Numbered from the stretch's first letter, positions 42,366 to 51,551 are shown. The stretch: 64,000 nt of DNA from Bacillota bacterium (GCA_023386265.1 JAEWKA010000004.1:434001-498000); one strand, 5' to 3'. The notes: a model not told the origin generated them from the sequence alone. A program made the numbers and translations.

Positions 42366-43106
42366 TCACTTTTGTATTTCTATGTGAAAACCTAACACTT
42401 GTGGTTCAATATTCATGAAGCTCATATTTGCATAGTCCACACTATTAGTCTCATATTCTTCTAGTTTTTCTTGAACAATAAGCCAAATAACATCTTTTGC
42501 ACCATCGTACGAGCATGCAATCACATAATCTACATCCGTGTTATTACGCATGAGCGCAAGAAATTCTTTACTCTGAGATAGTACAATTGGGTACTGCCGC
42601 CCGTCAGCATCATACGTTTTTGCACCTAACGGTGAAGAATCCTCAATTAGAAAAGCCATCTTTATGGGGGTGTTTTCATCAAATATACGCAACTCCTGCA
42701 GATGCCTTTTATATTCCTCAATTCTTACATAGTGCTTTTCAAAGGTTTTCGTAATATTTTGTATGTATTGTTCATATGAACTCTCTCCATTTATTTGGTC
42801 GTGAAAGAGTTTATTCATTTCACGTGCAGGTATAGAATCAAAGGCTCTTTCAATCCTTGAACTCTCTTTTCGGTTTTCGCTTCCACTTCTATTATTTTTA
42901 TAGCAATCAAACTCAAAGTGTTCAACAGCTAAGCATATCCCATTGAATAGAATTGCCATGTCCGGATCATCTCCAACATATCTGTCGCCTTTTGTAAAAA
43001 AATCAGCAATTTCTTGAGCAGTATCCCTTTCTCCTAAAAATAACATGGATGTTTCTTTTCCAAAATATTTCTTAATTGTATCCATTGCTTCATTTTTCAT
43101 AAACAA
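42366..43106 (-). CDS. hypothetical protein, AT-rich orphan next to the tRNA cluster
   Basis: The protein has 246 residues and no family I recognise. It looks soluble, with no signal peptide or membrane segment. Notable stretches are DMAILFNGICLAVEHFEFDCYKNN early, an acidic/basic helical middle (SYEQYIQNITKTFEKHYVRI), and KMAFLIEDSSPLGAKTY with YPIVLSQSKEFLALM later. The alternation of hydrophobic strands with conserved-looking acids could suit an enzyme such as a nuclease, but this is a guess. The gene is clearly more AT-rich than its neighbours and sits directly behind a tRNA cluster, a common insertion point. Ribosome binding site AAAGAAG; promoter at 43160-43188. Confidence 0.75.
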   Translation of the reverse strand: MFMKNEAMDTIKKYFGKETSMLFLGERDTAQEIADFFTKGDRYVGDDPDMAILFNGICLAVEHFEFDCYKNNRSGSENRKESSRIERAFDSIPAREMNKLFHDQINGESSYEQYIQNITKTFEKHYVRIEEYKRHLQELRIFDENTPIKMAFLIEDSSPLGAKTYDADGRQYPIVLSQSKEFLALMRNNTDVDYVIACSYDGAKDVIWLIVQEKLEEYETNSVDYANMSFMNIEPQVLGFHIEIQK

Positions 43107-43159
43107 TCACTTCTTTCATACCTTTATGAGTAATCAATCAACAAAATATGTATATTTTA

Positions 43160-43188
43160 TTTATACCATTATGAAATTGACATAGCAA
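43160..43188 (-). promoter_or_regulatory. promoter of the orphan gene
   Basis: TTGCTA, a 17-bp spacer and TATAAA on the minus strand. Confidence 0.45.
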
Positions 43189-43219
43189 CTACCCAAATCA
43201 CTCTCTTTATCATTTTGTC

Positions 43220-43248
43220 TTGCATTTTTCATACTAGCTGAGTATAAT
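43220..43248 (+). promoter_or_regulatory. promoter of the DUF1858 gene
   Basis: TTGCAT, a 17-bp spacer and TATAAT. The RNA should begin near 43255, which rules out an ATG at 43249 as the start. Confidence 0.7.
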
Positions 43249-43278
43249 ATGGCTATAAACCATTTGGAGGTATGTCCC

Positions 43279-43497
43279 ATGTATAGAATTACAAAAGATT
43301 CGATTCTTATAGAAGTTTTGGAAAATGCTCCTCAGACCGCTCCGTTTTTTAACGCGATCGGCATGCACTGCCTCACCTGTGTGCTCGCGACCGACGAAAC
43401 TATAGAGCAGGCCTGCGCCGCTCACGGCTTTGATGTGGACGATTTTATTGAGCAGGTCAATAATTACCTTGAGCAGCAGGAAGCCCTAGAGGGTTAA
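43279..43497 (+). CDS. DUF1858 domain protein
   Basis: The protein has 72 residues from the ATG at 43279 (site GGAGG). The layout matches DUF1858: ITKDSILIEVLENAPQTAPFF, then GMHCLTCVLATDETIEQACAAHG with a CxxC pair. The CxxC suggests a redox or metal/sulfur role, but the function is unknown; relatives are linked to hybrid-cluster and disulfide-reductase proteins. Confidence 0.85.
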   Translation: MYRITKDSILIEVLENAPQTAPFFNAIGMHCLTCVLATDETIEQACAAHGFDVDDFIEQVNNYLEQQEALEG

Positions 43498-43581
43498 ATC
43501 GCATTAATCAATATGCCGTTTCAGTAATTTCGCATCCGCGAAAAGTATTGGAGCGGTATATTGCTATTAGGAGGAATCTTT

Positions 43582-44292
43582 TTGCAACGAATTAAGCTCT
43601 CGCCAAGGCTCGAAGCCATTGCGAAGCTCCCTCCCTCCGGCGGCTCCGTTGCCGACGTCGGTACAGACCACGGGTATATCCCCGTATGGCTCGCTCAGAA
43701 CGGACACAGCGGGGCGCTCTTTGCAACCGATATAAATAACGAGCCGCTCTCGCACGCAAGGCAGACTGCGGCAGAATACGGACTCTCAGACAGGATAAAA
43801 TTTCACCTTTGCGATGGGCTTGCGGCTCTTGACGGGAGCGAGACTGATACCGTCATCATCGCGGGAATGGGCGGAGAAAATATTGCTGATATTATATTTG
43901 CCGCTCCTTGGGTTAAGGAAAAAGGCTGCCTGCTTGTACTTCAGCCGATGTCGAAATCACCGTATCTCCGCTCTTGGCTTTTTGACAACGGCTTCAAGGT
44001 GCTCTCAGAGCAGCTGGTCGAGGACGGAAACGTTTACGAGATACTGACAGTGCGCGCCGGAAAAGACGAGCCCTATTCCCCTGCTGAGCATCTAATTGGG
44101 CACGCGCCGCTTATATCAAACAGTCCGCTTTTCGGAAGGCGGTTAAACGATTTGATAAACAAAACAGATAGAATAGTCAAAGGGCTTTCCACATCCACAA
44201 GGGCCGAGGACGCCGAGCGTCTGGCTGAGGTTCAAGAGATACTTAATTCGTTGCAGGAGCTGAAAAGCGGCGGAGAGCCGACGGGAAAATAA
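43582..44292 (+). CDS. trmK: tRNA (adenine22-N1)-methyltransferase family
   Basis: The protein has 236 residues from a TTG at 43582 (TAGGAGGAATCTT upstream). Motifs are LSPRLEAIAKL, VADVGTDHGYIPVWLA as SAM motif I, ATDINNEPL, and the family-specific AGMGGENIADII. TrmK methylates N1 of A22 in tRNA. It is followed 10 bases later by the Nif3-family gene, a pairing conserved in Firmicutes. Confidence 0.92.
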   Translation: MQRIKLSPRLEAIAKLPPSGGSVADVGTDHGYIPVWLAQNGHSGALFATDINNEPLSHARQTAAEYGLSDRIKFHLCDGLAALDGSETDTVIIAGMGGENIADIIFAAPWVKEKGCLLVLQPMSKSPYLRSWLFDNGFKVLSEQLVEDGNVYEILTVRAGKDEPYSPAEHLIGHAPLISNSPLFGRRLNDLINKTDRIVKGLSTSTRAEDAERLAEVQEILNSLQELKSGGEPTGK

Positions 44293-44302
44293 GGAGGTCA
44301 CT

Positions 44303-45094
44303 ATGCCAAAGGTCAAGGATATAGTCAGTTATTTTACGGCGCTTGTTCCGCCCGAAATGAAAATGGATTTTGACAATGTAGGCCTTCTCGTCGGACTCTG
44401 CGAGGAGGAAATCACTAGGGCTATCGTGGCTCTTGATATAACGGACGACGTTATTAATGAAGCTATAAGGTCAGACGCACAGCTCATACTTTCTCATCAC
44501 CCTGTATTTTTTGAGCTTAGAAGAATCAGTGACGACAGCCTAATCGGCAAAAAAGTTATCAAGATGCTGCAAAATGGCATTTCAGGCTTTTGTCAGCACA
44601 CCAATCTCGACTCCGTGCGTGGCGGCGTCAACGATGCCCTTGCGGAAAAGCTCGGCGTCAGAGTCGAAGGCTTTCTGGATGGGTCGCACAAGACGGCAGA
44701 CGGCAAGGAATACGGCATGGGGCGCTTCGGCTTTCTCCCCTCTCCCGTTGAGTTCGAGGACTACCTCTGTGATGTTAAATTCGTTTTGAATTCGGCAGGC
44801 GTCAGGTATCACAGCGCAGGCAAACCCGTCAGCAAGGTGGCTCTCTGCGGCGGCTCCGGCGGCGAATATGTTGAAAAAGCGATTGCGCTCGGCTGCGACA
44901 CTCTTGTGACGGCTGACGTGAAGTATAATCAGTTCCTAGCCGCGAAGGAGCTGGGGCTGAACCTTATCGACGCAGACCATTTTTGTACAGAAAACGTCGT
45001 TGTCCCTGTTCTTGCGGGCATGCTCAAAAAGGGCTTCCCCGAAATCGATGTCTTAATTTCAAAATCCTCCGTTCAGCCGGCAAAATTCTATTAA
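44303..45094 (+). CDS. Nif3-like dinuclear metal-centre protein
   Basis: The protein has 263 residues. Typical motifs are DNVGLLVG, LILSHHPVFF (metal-binding His pair), QHTNLDSVRGGVNDALAE and, near the end, DADHFCTE. It forms a hexameric ring with a two-metal site; its true role is unsettled. Start ATG after AAGGAGG. It is translationally close to trmK. Confidence 0.92.
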   Translation: MPKVKDIVSYFTALVPPEMKMDFDNVGLLVGLCEEEITRAIVALDITDDVINEAIRSDAQLILSHHPVFFELRRISDDSLIGKKVIKMLQNGISGFCQHTNLDSVRGGVNDALAEKLGVRVEGFLDGSHKTADGKEYGMGRFGFLPSPVEFEDYLCDVKFVLNSAGVRYHSAGKPVSKVALCGGSGGEYVEKAIALGCDTLVTADVKYNQFLAAKELGLNLIDADHFCTENVVVPVLAGMLKKGFPEIDVLISKSSVQPAKFY

Positions 45095-45095
45095 G

Positions 45096-45141
45096 AAATA
45101 AAAAACTCTTCTTTCCGAATGGAAAGAAGAGTTTTTTATTT
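45096..45141. terminator. bidirectional terminator between the Nif3 and CDF genes
   Basis: A perfect 21-bp stem with a GAAT loop and T/A-rich ends between two convergent genes. It overlaps the end of the CDF stop codon. Confidence 0.85.
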
Positions 45142-46300
45142 ATACAAAGGATCTGTCGCATTTTATAACGCAATAGTGGTTCGGCAGAAGCTTTAAAACC
45201 TCATCGGAAATCTGCTTTTTCAAATCCTCGTCGCATTTTGAGCCGCCAAAGCGTAAAACGATATCAAACACAAGATTTGTATGCGACGGTCCCGGAATAT
45301 AGCGGAAGTCGTGGATAGTTATGCTCTCGTCTATATTTCTGACGACATTTGTCACTATCTCTCTTAAACGCGCAAGCTCCTCGTCATTAGTGTCTATGGG
45401 ATCAAAGTGAATGACCGCTTCGCAGCCTAGCTTTTCTTCAAGCACTTTTTCTGCATCGTCAATGACCGAGTGCGCCTCAAAAACTTCAATGCTGGAGGGT
45501 ACCTCGGCATGAAGCGAAATCATTAGTCTGCCGGGACCGTAATTGTGCACCACGAGATCGTGCATGCCCGTGATTTGCTCATGCGACATCACAATTTTCT
45601 CAATTTCGGACACCAGTTCCTTCGATGGAGGCGTGCCCAGAAGAGGCGCAAGAGTGTCTCTCGCCGAGTTTATACCCGAATACAGAATAAATATCGATAC
45701 GGCAAGTCCCGCCCAGCTATCAAGGTTAAGCGTCGTATAACGCGAGACGATAAGGGATATAAGGACCGCACTTGTTGCGGCAACGTCGCTCAGGCTGTCC
45801 CTTGTCACGGCACCCAAGGCCGCTGATTCAATTAGGGCTGCCAGCTTTCTGTTATATAGGGCCATGTATAGCTTAACGCATATCGACGCCGCGAGGACAG
45901 CTACCGTTACTGTGCTGAACTCAACTGCGGTCGGTGAAATGATGCCTTTAATCGAGCTTTTGGCTAGCTCATAGCCCATCAGCAGTATGACAACCGAAAC
46001 GATGAAACCGGCGATATACTCAAATCTTCCGTGCCCGAAGGGATGCTGCGTATCGGGCTTTTTGCCCGAAAGCCTAAAACCGACGATTGTGATGATTGAG
46101 GAACCTGCGTCCGAGAGGTTGTTGAAAGCATCTGCAATAATTGCAACGGAGCCCGACAATAAAGCAACTGTGAGCTTTCCGCCAAACAACAGAAGGTTAA
46201 AGAGTATCCCCACCGAACCGCTAACAACGCCAACTCTTCTGCGCGTTTCGGCGCTGTAGGGACCTCCCTGCGCTATAAGTTTTTTAATCCAAAAAAACAT
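45140..46300 (-). CDS. cation diffusion facilitator family transporter
   Basis: The protein has 386 residues: six membrane helices in the N-terminal 210 residues and a longer than usual cytoplasmic domain. Metal-site motifs are IIADAFNNLSDAGSS (helix 2), HPFGHGRFEYI, and RDSLSDVAATSAV (helix 5, DxxxD). It exports a divalent metal (Zn, Mn, Fe or Co) by proton exchange; the metal cannot be read. Site TAGGAG. Confidence 0.92.
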   Translation of the reverse strand: MFFWIKKLIAQGGPYSAETRRRVGVVSGSVGILFNLLLFGGKLTVALLSGSVAIIADAFNNLSDAGSSIITIVGFRLSGKKPDTQHPFGHGRFEYIAGFIVSVVILLMGYELAKSSIKGIISPTAVEFSTVTVAVLAASICVKLYMALYNRKLAALIESAALGAVTRDSLSDVAATSAVLISLIVSRYTTLNLDSWAGLAVSIFILYSGINSARDTLAPLLGTPPSKELVSEIEKIVMSHEQITGMHDLVVHNYGPGRLMISLHAEVPSSIEVFEAHSVIDDAEKVLEEKLGCEAVIHFDPIDTNDEELARLREIVTNVVRNIDESITIHDFRYIPGPSHTNLVFDIVLRFGGSKCDEDLKKQISDEVLKLLPNHYCVIKCDRSFV

Positions 46301-46322
46301 CCATGACTCCTATATACCAGTT

Positions 46323-47024
46323 TTACTCCGTGGTACGACGTCTTATCGCTTTTATTTCCGCTTTTTCCTCGATGCTCGGTTTGAGCGACTCGCAAATTTT
46401 TTGAAGCGATTTGTTGTAAGTAAAATCGTCCAGCTTATTATTTTTTAAAAATGTCATAGTTATATCAGAATAGTTTACATAACACATCGATACCGCCCAG
46501 GCCACCGCCATTTTTACGTAGTAATCCTCGTTTTTAATATCCTCGAAAAGCCTCAGCATTTCGGCAGTATGTTCTACATCAATAAAGTAGTCGAGCATCA
46601 TGACGACGGCAAACCGAATGTCATAAGGCTTGTCAGAGTTTACATAATCCATGAGGAAGTCCCAGACCCGCTCTTTATTATTTACGGTTATTTTGAGTCC
46701 GCTGCAGAAGGAGTCACAAAGCGCCCAGTTCGTGATTTTGGGAATATATCGACATGCCTCTGACAAAACGACCTCGATATCCTCTTTGAGCAGACCAATC
46801 ACACTTCCCTGAAGCAGCGTTTCCTCGTAATATATATCCCTGTTCTGCTCAAAATATGTCCGCCAGTCGTCCTTTGACAGCTCCTTAGCGAGCTTTTTCA
46901 TCTCCGGTGAGCGCACGCCGAGAATGTTGTCAGTTCCCGGTATCAGCGATGCCATAAATTTTTGATACTTAGGCTCGGCAAGCGCAAGCAGCTTTTCACG
47001 GTATTTTTCGTAGATTTCTGCCAT
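46323..47024 (-). CDS. DNA alkylation repair protein (AlkD-like HEAT-repeat glycosylase)
   Basis: The protein has 233 residues, all helical, with family marks GVRSPEMKKLAKEL, YYEETLLQGSVIGLL, PKITNWALCDSFCSGL and YYVKMAVAWAVSMCYV. AlkD proteins excise N3- and N7-alkylated purines. Its start overlaps the stop of the ogt gene (TGATG), so the two are co-translated. The exact catalytic Asp was not checked by alignment. Confidence 0.88.
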   Translation of the reverse strand: MAEIYEKYREKLLALAEPKYQKFMASLIPGTDNILGVRSPEMKKLAKELSKDDWRTYFEQNRDIYYEETLLQGSVIGLLKEDIEVVLSEACRYIPKITNWALCDSFCSGLKITVNNKERVWDFLMDYVNSDKPYDIRFAVVMMLDYFIDVEHTAEMLRLFEDIKNEDYYVKMAVAWAVSMCYVNYSDITMTFLKNNKLDDFTYNKSLQKICESLKPSIEEKAEIKAIRRRTTE

Positions 47025-47485
47025 CAGCCATTTTTCCTCTCAAGCTCGAGAAGCAGGGTCTTCGTCTCCAGTCCCCCGCCGTAACCGCCAAGACCTCCGT
47101 CTGCGGCAATCACTCTGTGACAGGGTATGATGATTGAAATCGGGTTATTGTGGTTCGCGCCGCCCACTGCACGAAAGCCTTTTGGTGAGCCTACCCTCTC
47201 CGCAATGTCCTTATAGCTTCTTGTTTCGCCGTATGGTATCTCTAAAAGCGCCGCCCATGCCTTTTTCTGAAATTCGGTTCCTTGAGCCTCCAACGGCAAA
47301 TCAAAAACTTTGCGCTTACCATCGAAGTATTCCCGTAGCTGTTCCGACGCAAGCTCACTCAGCTTCGAGGGGTTTCCTCCGACCTTTTCATCCGTAAAAA
47401 GGACATGAGTAATTGCAGTGTCAGTATAGCCAATTTTTAAATTTCCGCAGGGAAACTTGTATACGGCAAAATCTTCGTTTTTCAT
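47024..47485 (-). CDS. ogt: methylated-DNA-protein-cysteine methyltransferase
   Basis: The protein has 153 residues from the ATG at 47485 (site GGAGGG). The suicide-acceptor motif is IIPCHRVI, preceded by the recognition helix region GSPKGFRAVGGANHNNP, and IPYGETRSYKDIA marks the DNA-binding fold. It removes O6-alkyl groups from guanine. It forms an alkylation-repair unit with the overlapping AlkD-like gene. Confidence 0.94.
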   Translation of the reverse strand: MKNEDFAVYKFPCGNLKIGYTDTAITHVLFTDEKVGGNPSKLSELASEQLREYFDGKRKVFDLPLEAQGTEFQKKAWAALLEIPYGETRSYKDIAERVGSPKGFRAVGGANHNNPISIIIPCHRVIAADGGLGGYGGGLETKTLLLELERKNG

Positions 47486-47507
47486 TAATAGTCCCTCCAA
47501 GTGTTCA

Positions 47508-48407
47508 TCAAGTCTTTAATTTATCAAATGAGCGTTCCAATTCTTTTACAAGCTTTTCCCTCGCTTCGGTTTGGGCCTGTTCCATGCTTCGGACATGCAT
47601 CTCGGTTGTTATATTTGCCGTCGCTGCTTGATTGATGACCGCAAAGACTGCTTTTTCCATCTCGCCGCCTTCAGAATAGTCCGCTTTCAGAACATAGTCG
47701 ACGCGCCCCTGTAAAAGCAGCTCATTAACTTTATCCTTGCTGTTCTGATAAACGGCAATCGAGTGTCCGCCGTTCGTGCGAACAAGCTTCATACAGGGCA
47801 CATCCGTCAATCCATCGCCTATATACACCATGTTCCGGAAGGGCACTCTACGCTTATCTTCCTCCATGAATTCGTTGAGCCCGTCGTTCTCCGTCACATC
47901 AAAAACGCCCTTGTTGATGCGGAACAAAAACTGGGTTTTGCTCGTATAGTTCACTGCCATCGCGGGCCAGCAGGGCTCACCGTTATCGTCATAGCAATAT
48001 TCCGCAGCATATATTTGCTCAAAATTTTTGGCTATACGTGTTCCCTCAATTATCTCCTTGAGGCCTGAGGATATTATGTAGTGCTCGGTTTTCATTCCGT
48101 GCGCTTGGGCGTAGGCGTTAATACGTCCAAACCAAGATTCAACGCCTTCGAAAAGCTCAACGTCCCTGCCTAGAGCGCGCAGGGTGTCGCGAGTGAAAAG
48201 AACCTTTCCCTTTGCCTTTTTGAACATGACATACATATAAGCGAGTATCTGATCCATGCGGTTTTCACGCATGGTTTTTCCGCACTCCGCCCAGAAAGCT
48301 TCTGGAGTCATTTTTATACTGGGTATGAAGGCGTATTCCTGCATGTCTCTGGGCGAAAGCGTTTTATCGAAGTCATACATCAGGGCGAATATCGGTTTTT
48401 CGGACAT
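47508..48407 (-). CDS. HAD-superfamily hydrolase
   Basis: The protein has 299 residues. Motif I is MYDFDKTLS (nucleophile Asp), motif II is YIISSGLKE, and motif IV is YIGDGLTDVPCM. The cap and middle include DDNGEPCWPAMAVNYTSKTQFLFRINKG. It is probably a phosphatase of the phosphoserine-phosphatase-like branch; the substrate is unknown. It lies 22 bases upstream of ogt and may be co-transcribed. Confidence 0.88.
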   Translation of the reverse strand: MSEKPIFALMYDFDKTLSPRDMQEYAFIPSIKMTPEAFWAECGKTMRENRMDQILAYMYVMFKKAKGKVLFTRDTLRALGRDVELFEGVESWFGRINAYAQAHGMKTEHYIISSGLKEIIEGTRIAKNFEQIYAAEYCYDDNGEPCWPAMAVNYTSKTQFLFRINKGVFDVTENDGLNEFMEEDKRRVPFRNMVYIGDGLTDVPCMKLVRTNGGHSIAVYQNSKDKVNELLLQGRVDYVLKADYSEGGEMEKAVFAVINQAATANITTEMHVRSMEQAQTEAREKLVKELERSFDKLKT

Positions 48408-48434
48408 TAGCAGAGCCTCCTGACGTTTTAGCTT

Positions 48435-48917
48435 TTATATTCTGCCGTCTCGGGCGGCAAGCACAAATTCCAGCGGATGCATGATAATATTCGCTGTTTC
48501 CTCCGGCGTTTTGCCCTCGCTGAGGCAGCGTCTTACGATTACGGCCATGGATTCGCCTATCTCTATCAGATGTCCGTCAGGGTCAAATATTTTTATTGAC
48601 CTCTGCTGCCAGTCATACTTCACGGGCGGATGAACTCTTTCCACATAAGGAAAGGCATTTAGCTTTTCCATAAAGCCTTCAAAATCATCCACATCAAAAT
48701 ATAGCTCCATATTGTAGCATTTATCATAAGTCGGTTCCTCCGGCAAACGCCCAATCCTCGCAAAGTCCTCCTGCAGGGAAAAGCCGCCGCTCAAGGTAAC
48801 ATTTTCGCCAAAATCGAGTACGATTTCCTGCCCAAACAGATCTTGATAAAACTTTTTTGATACTTCAATATCTTGAACCGCAATCATCGGCATTTTAAAA
48901 ATAGTATTCATTTTCAT
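48435..48917 (-). CDS. VOC (glyoxalase/bleomycin resistance) superfamily protein
   Basis: The protein has 160 residues with paired beta-alpha-beta-beta-beta units. It begins FKMPMIAVQDIEVSKKFYQDLFGQEIVLDFG and ends the domain with IKIFDPDGHLIEIGE, the usual metal-ligand Glu. A C-terminal tail of about 30 residues follows. It could be an isomerase, dioxygenase or binding protein; the substrate is unknown. Confidence 0.85.
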   Translation of the reverse strand: MKMNTIFKMPMIAVQDIEVSKKFYQDLFGQEIVLDFGENVTLSGGFSLQEDFARIGRLPEEPTYDKCYNMELYFDVDDFEGFMEKLNAFPYVERVHPPVKYDWQQRSIKIFDPDGHLIEIGESMAVIVRRCLSEGKTPEETANIIMHPLEFVLAARDGRI

Positions 48918-48977
48918 AATCCTCTCAATTTCTTGCTTTAATTATATACTAATCTTCTGCATTATCAATAAGAAAAA

Positions 48978-48999
48978 AGCACAGGGACTCCCCTATGCT
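48978..48999 (-). terminator. terminator of the DUF4405-thpR operon
   Basis: A 9-bp stem with one G-U pair followed on the minus strand by TTTTTT. It lies about 20 bases after the thpR stop. Confidence 0.65.
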
Positions 49000-49017
49000 C
49001 TGATGCTATTCATTAGT

Positions 49018-49518
49018 TCAAAGTTCGCGCCCGTATACCTCCGTATAGATTAGTCTTCCATTAATTCGCTCCGATTTCATGAGCGAGACTCGTGAGACGC
49101 TCATCGCTTTTCTGGCAACATTGAGCTTCACGGGGTTTTGTGTTTCGAGCTGCCTTGCAAGGGTTATATGCGGCTTAAAGGTACGATCCTCAATATCGAA
49201 GCCGCTTTTGCGCAGTTCGTTCTGAATTTTTTCGGCAAGGGCTTTAAGCTTCGAATTATTCTCGATACCAACCCAGTAAAGCTTGCCGAAATTCCCCGCT
49301 CCCGATATTGCCATTTCAAACGCAGGAACGGCGCAGCGGTCAATAACGCTTCGTATGGTCTGAACATCCTCGGATTCGCCGATGAACGCAAGCGTCAGGT
49401 GAAGGTTCTCTGGATGTGTAAAATTGCCGGATACCGCCTGTGCCCGCAGCTCTTCAATCGCCGAAAGCAGAGCGAATTTCACTTCCTTTGAAAAATGTAT
49501 CGCGATAAAAAGGCGCAT
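49018..49518 (-). CDS. thpR: RNA 2',3'-cyclic phosphodiesterase
   Basis: The protein has 166 residues from the ATG at 49518 (site GGGGAGGAG). The two HxTx active-site motifs of the 2H phosphoesterases are present: HLTL in NLHLTLAFIGE and HITL in FKPHITLARQ. It hydrolyses 2',3'-cyclic phosphates. It begins 19 bases after the DUF4405 gene. Confidence 0.93.
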   Translation of the reverse strand: MRLFIAIHFSKEVKFALLSAIEELRAQAVSGNFTHPENLHLTLAFIGESEDVQTIRSVIDRCAVPAFEMAISGAGNFGKLYWVGIENNSKLKALAEKIQNELRKSGFDIEDRTFKPHITLARQLETQNPVKLNVARKAMSVSRVSLMKSERINGRLIYTEVYGREL

Positions 49519-49537
49519 AGAAACTCCTCCCCGCCGA

Positions 49538-50395
49538 TTATTCGACGGGTGATGCGGCATAGTTCGAGGTATCTACTCCCGTCTTTTTCGGTTTTTTTCT
49601 AATTAGTTTATCAATATAAAATATGAACACCGCAAACGCACTCACAATACTTATGTTTTGATAAATCGTCATAAGCACGTTGGCATTTCCCTGACGGCCT
49701 TCGCCGTTAATTTTTCCATTACCGTTGCCGTTGCTTTTGTCGGTTCCGCTGTCGGGGGCAGACAAGGGTGCACCGTTTGAGGTTGCATTGCCGGCAAACG
49801 AATGTTCTCCCTCGCCGGATTGAGAATAACCGGATGCGACAGATGCAACCTTATCGATATACCCAGTTGAAACGATATTATATGAGCCTAGCGAAAATGC
49901 GATAATCGCACAGCCGGTCGCGAGGACTCCGAGCGCTCTTTTCTTCGGGATATTCAGAAGCTTTTTCACTATCGCAACAACCCTGTTCCACGAAAGCCCG
50001 ATGTGAGTTCCGATGAGCGCAAGAGCAATATAGGATGCAGCTTTATGCAGGCTATCGACATTCAGATGTACGTGAATAATGGATGCAAACAACACCTTGG
50101 ACATCAGTATACCCGTCACGATGATGACGGCAATCGCAATCAGCAACAGTGCATCCACTATGTAGGCAAGCCTTGTTCTTGCGGGTAGCTTTGGGTTAAA
50201 AAGCTTCTTCGTGACGCTCTTTAGCCACGCTCTGTTAAGAACCATATGGATAGCGATGAAGGCTCCGACTGCAATCCCCGCGATTTCGTGGAACGCCATA
50301 CCGCCTAACGCCGTTTTGTTGAAAAGTATCGCAAAAACAAGCGCCATGAGTATATCAAGTGCAATCTTAATCTTGTTTTTGTTTTTTGTCTGCAT
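49538..50395 (-). CDS. DUF4405 family membrane protein
   Basis: The protein has 285 residues from the ATG at 50395 (site GGATGGAG). It has about five membrane helices with conserved His in FHEIAGIAVGAFIAIHMVL and SLHKAASYIALALIGTHIG, reminiscent of di-haem cytochrome b561/Fe-reductase-like bundles. An outside linker rich in Ser, Gly and Asn (residues about 200-245) lies before the last helix. It may be a haem-binding electron-transfer protein; this is inferred from the His spacing only. Confidence 0.75.
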   Translation of the reverse strand: MQTKNKNKIKIALDILMALVFAILFNKTALGGMAFHEIAGIAVGAFIAIHMVLNRAWLKSVTKKLFNPKLPARTRLAYIVDALLLIAIAVIIVTGILMSKVLFASIIHVHLNVDSLHKAASYIALALIGTHIGLSWNRVVAIVKKLLNIPKKRALGVLATGCAIIAFSLGSYNIVSTGYIDKVASVASGYSQSGEGEHSFAGNATSNGAPLSAPDSGTDKSNGNGNGKINGEGRQGNANVLMTIYQNISIVSAFAVFIFYIDKLIRKKPKKTGVDTSNYAASPVE

Positions 50396-50635
50396 TATAC
50401 TCCATCCTTTCAGCTTTGCAAACCGAAAAACTGTTCTCACGCTCTGAACAGTTCGCTCTGTACCGGTTTTGCAATTGGTTCTGTTTTCCGTACTTTATCC
50501 TTAGTACTTAAAGCTGACTTTAAAAAAACCTCTTTTAATTTATCAACTAAAGATATAATATCAGAACAAAGGATGCCAAGCGAGTTCAAGAAAAATTCGG
50601 CTGCATAGGTTATGCTGATTCAGGTGGTGATAATA

Positions 50636-51541
50636 TTGGAACAAAACGAAGGAATTTTAGCTGTTAGGCGCATGCAGGAGTATATTGACGGGCACCTTTC
50701 CGAGCCTATGACCCTCTTACAGCTTTCAAGGGCTGCAGGCTATTCGCCGTGGCACTGTGATCGTCTCTTCAAGGAGTATCTCGGCAAAGCACCTTTCGAT
50801 TACATTCGCTCGCTGCGTTTATCGAAAGCGGCACTCGTGCTGAGAGACAGTAAGACGAAGGTCATAGATGTCGCGTTCGATTTCGTGTTCGACTCGCATG
50901 AGGGCTTTACAAAGGCCTTTTCAAAGGAGTTCGGGCTGCCTCCAAAAAGCTACTCGATGGCTTATCCGCCGATACAGCTCTTCATTCCTTATCCCGCCAA
51001 TGATTATCGCCATACTAAAACTAAGGGAGTCAACCCTATGCAAGAAAATAAGAAACTGATGCCGGTGTTCGTCCAAATTGTCGAACGTCCCGAAAGAAAA
51101 GTGCTCTTAAAGCGCGGCATTAAAGCCGATGAATACTTCGCATATTGCGAGGAGGTGGGCTGCGACATCTGGGGTATGCTTACCAGCGTCAAGGAAGCGC
51201 TTTACGAACCCATTGGCATGTGGCTGCCGGTAAGCATGAGGCACGGTGGTTCCGAGTACGTGCAGGGCGTCGAGCTGCCGCTGGATTACGCAAAGCCCGT
51301 TCCCGAGGGCTACGAGCTCACCGAATTACCGCCCTGCAAAATGATGGTTTTTCAGGGACCTCCTTTCAAGGATGACGATTTTGAGGAAGCTATTACGGAT
51401 GTTTGGGAGCTTATGAAGACCTTTGATCCTGCGCTTTACGGCTATGAATGGGCGGAAAACGATGCCCCAAGATTCCAGCTCGCGCCGCTGGGCTACCGGG
51501 GCTACATCGAGGCAAGACCGGTCAGACCCATAAACAAGTAA
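50636..51541 (+). CDS. AraC-type regulator with a GyrI-like effector domain (copy 1)
   Basis: The protein has 301 residues from a TTG at 50636 after AGGTGGTGA; an upstream in-frame ATG at 50612 lacks a site. The N-terminal AraC double HTH covers about 10-110 (MTLLQLSRAAGYSPWHCDRLFKEYLG; VIDVAFDFVFDSHEGFTKAFSKEFG). A GyrI/Rob-like ligand-binding domain follows. At the junction an in-frame ATG (51038) has AAGGGA 9 bases before it. Such regulators bind lipophilic or cationic drugs and switch on export or detoxification genes. A terminator follows. Confidence 0.88.
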   Translation: MEQNEGILAVRRMQEYIDGHLSEPMTLLQLSRAAGYSPWHCDRLFKEYLGKAPFDYIRSLRLSKAALVLRDSKTKVIDVAFDFVFDSHEGFTKAFSKEFGLPPKSYSMAYPPIQLFIPYPANDYRHTKTKGVNPMQENKKLMPVFVQIVERPERKVLLKRGIKADEYFAYCEEVGCDIWGMLTSVKEALYEPIGMWLPVSMRHGGSEYVQGVELPLDYAKPVPEGYELTELPPCKMMVFQGPPFKDDDFEEAITDVWELMKTFDPALYGYEWAENDAPRFQLAPLGYRGYIEARPVRPINK

Positions 51542-51551
51542 ACAGCATACA

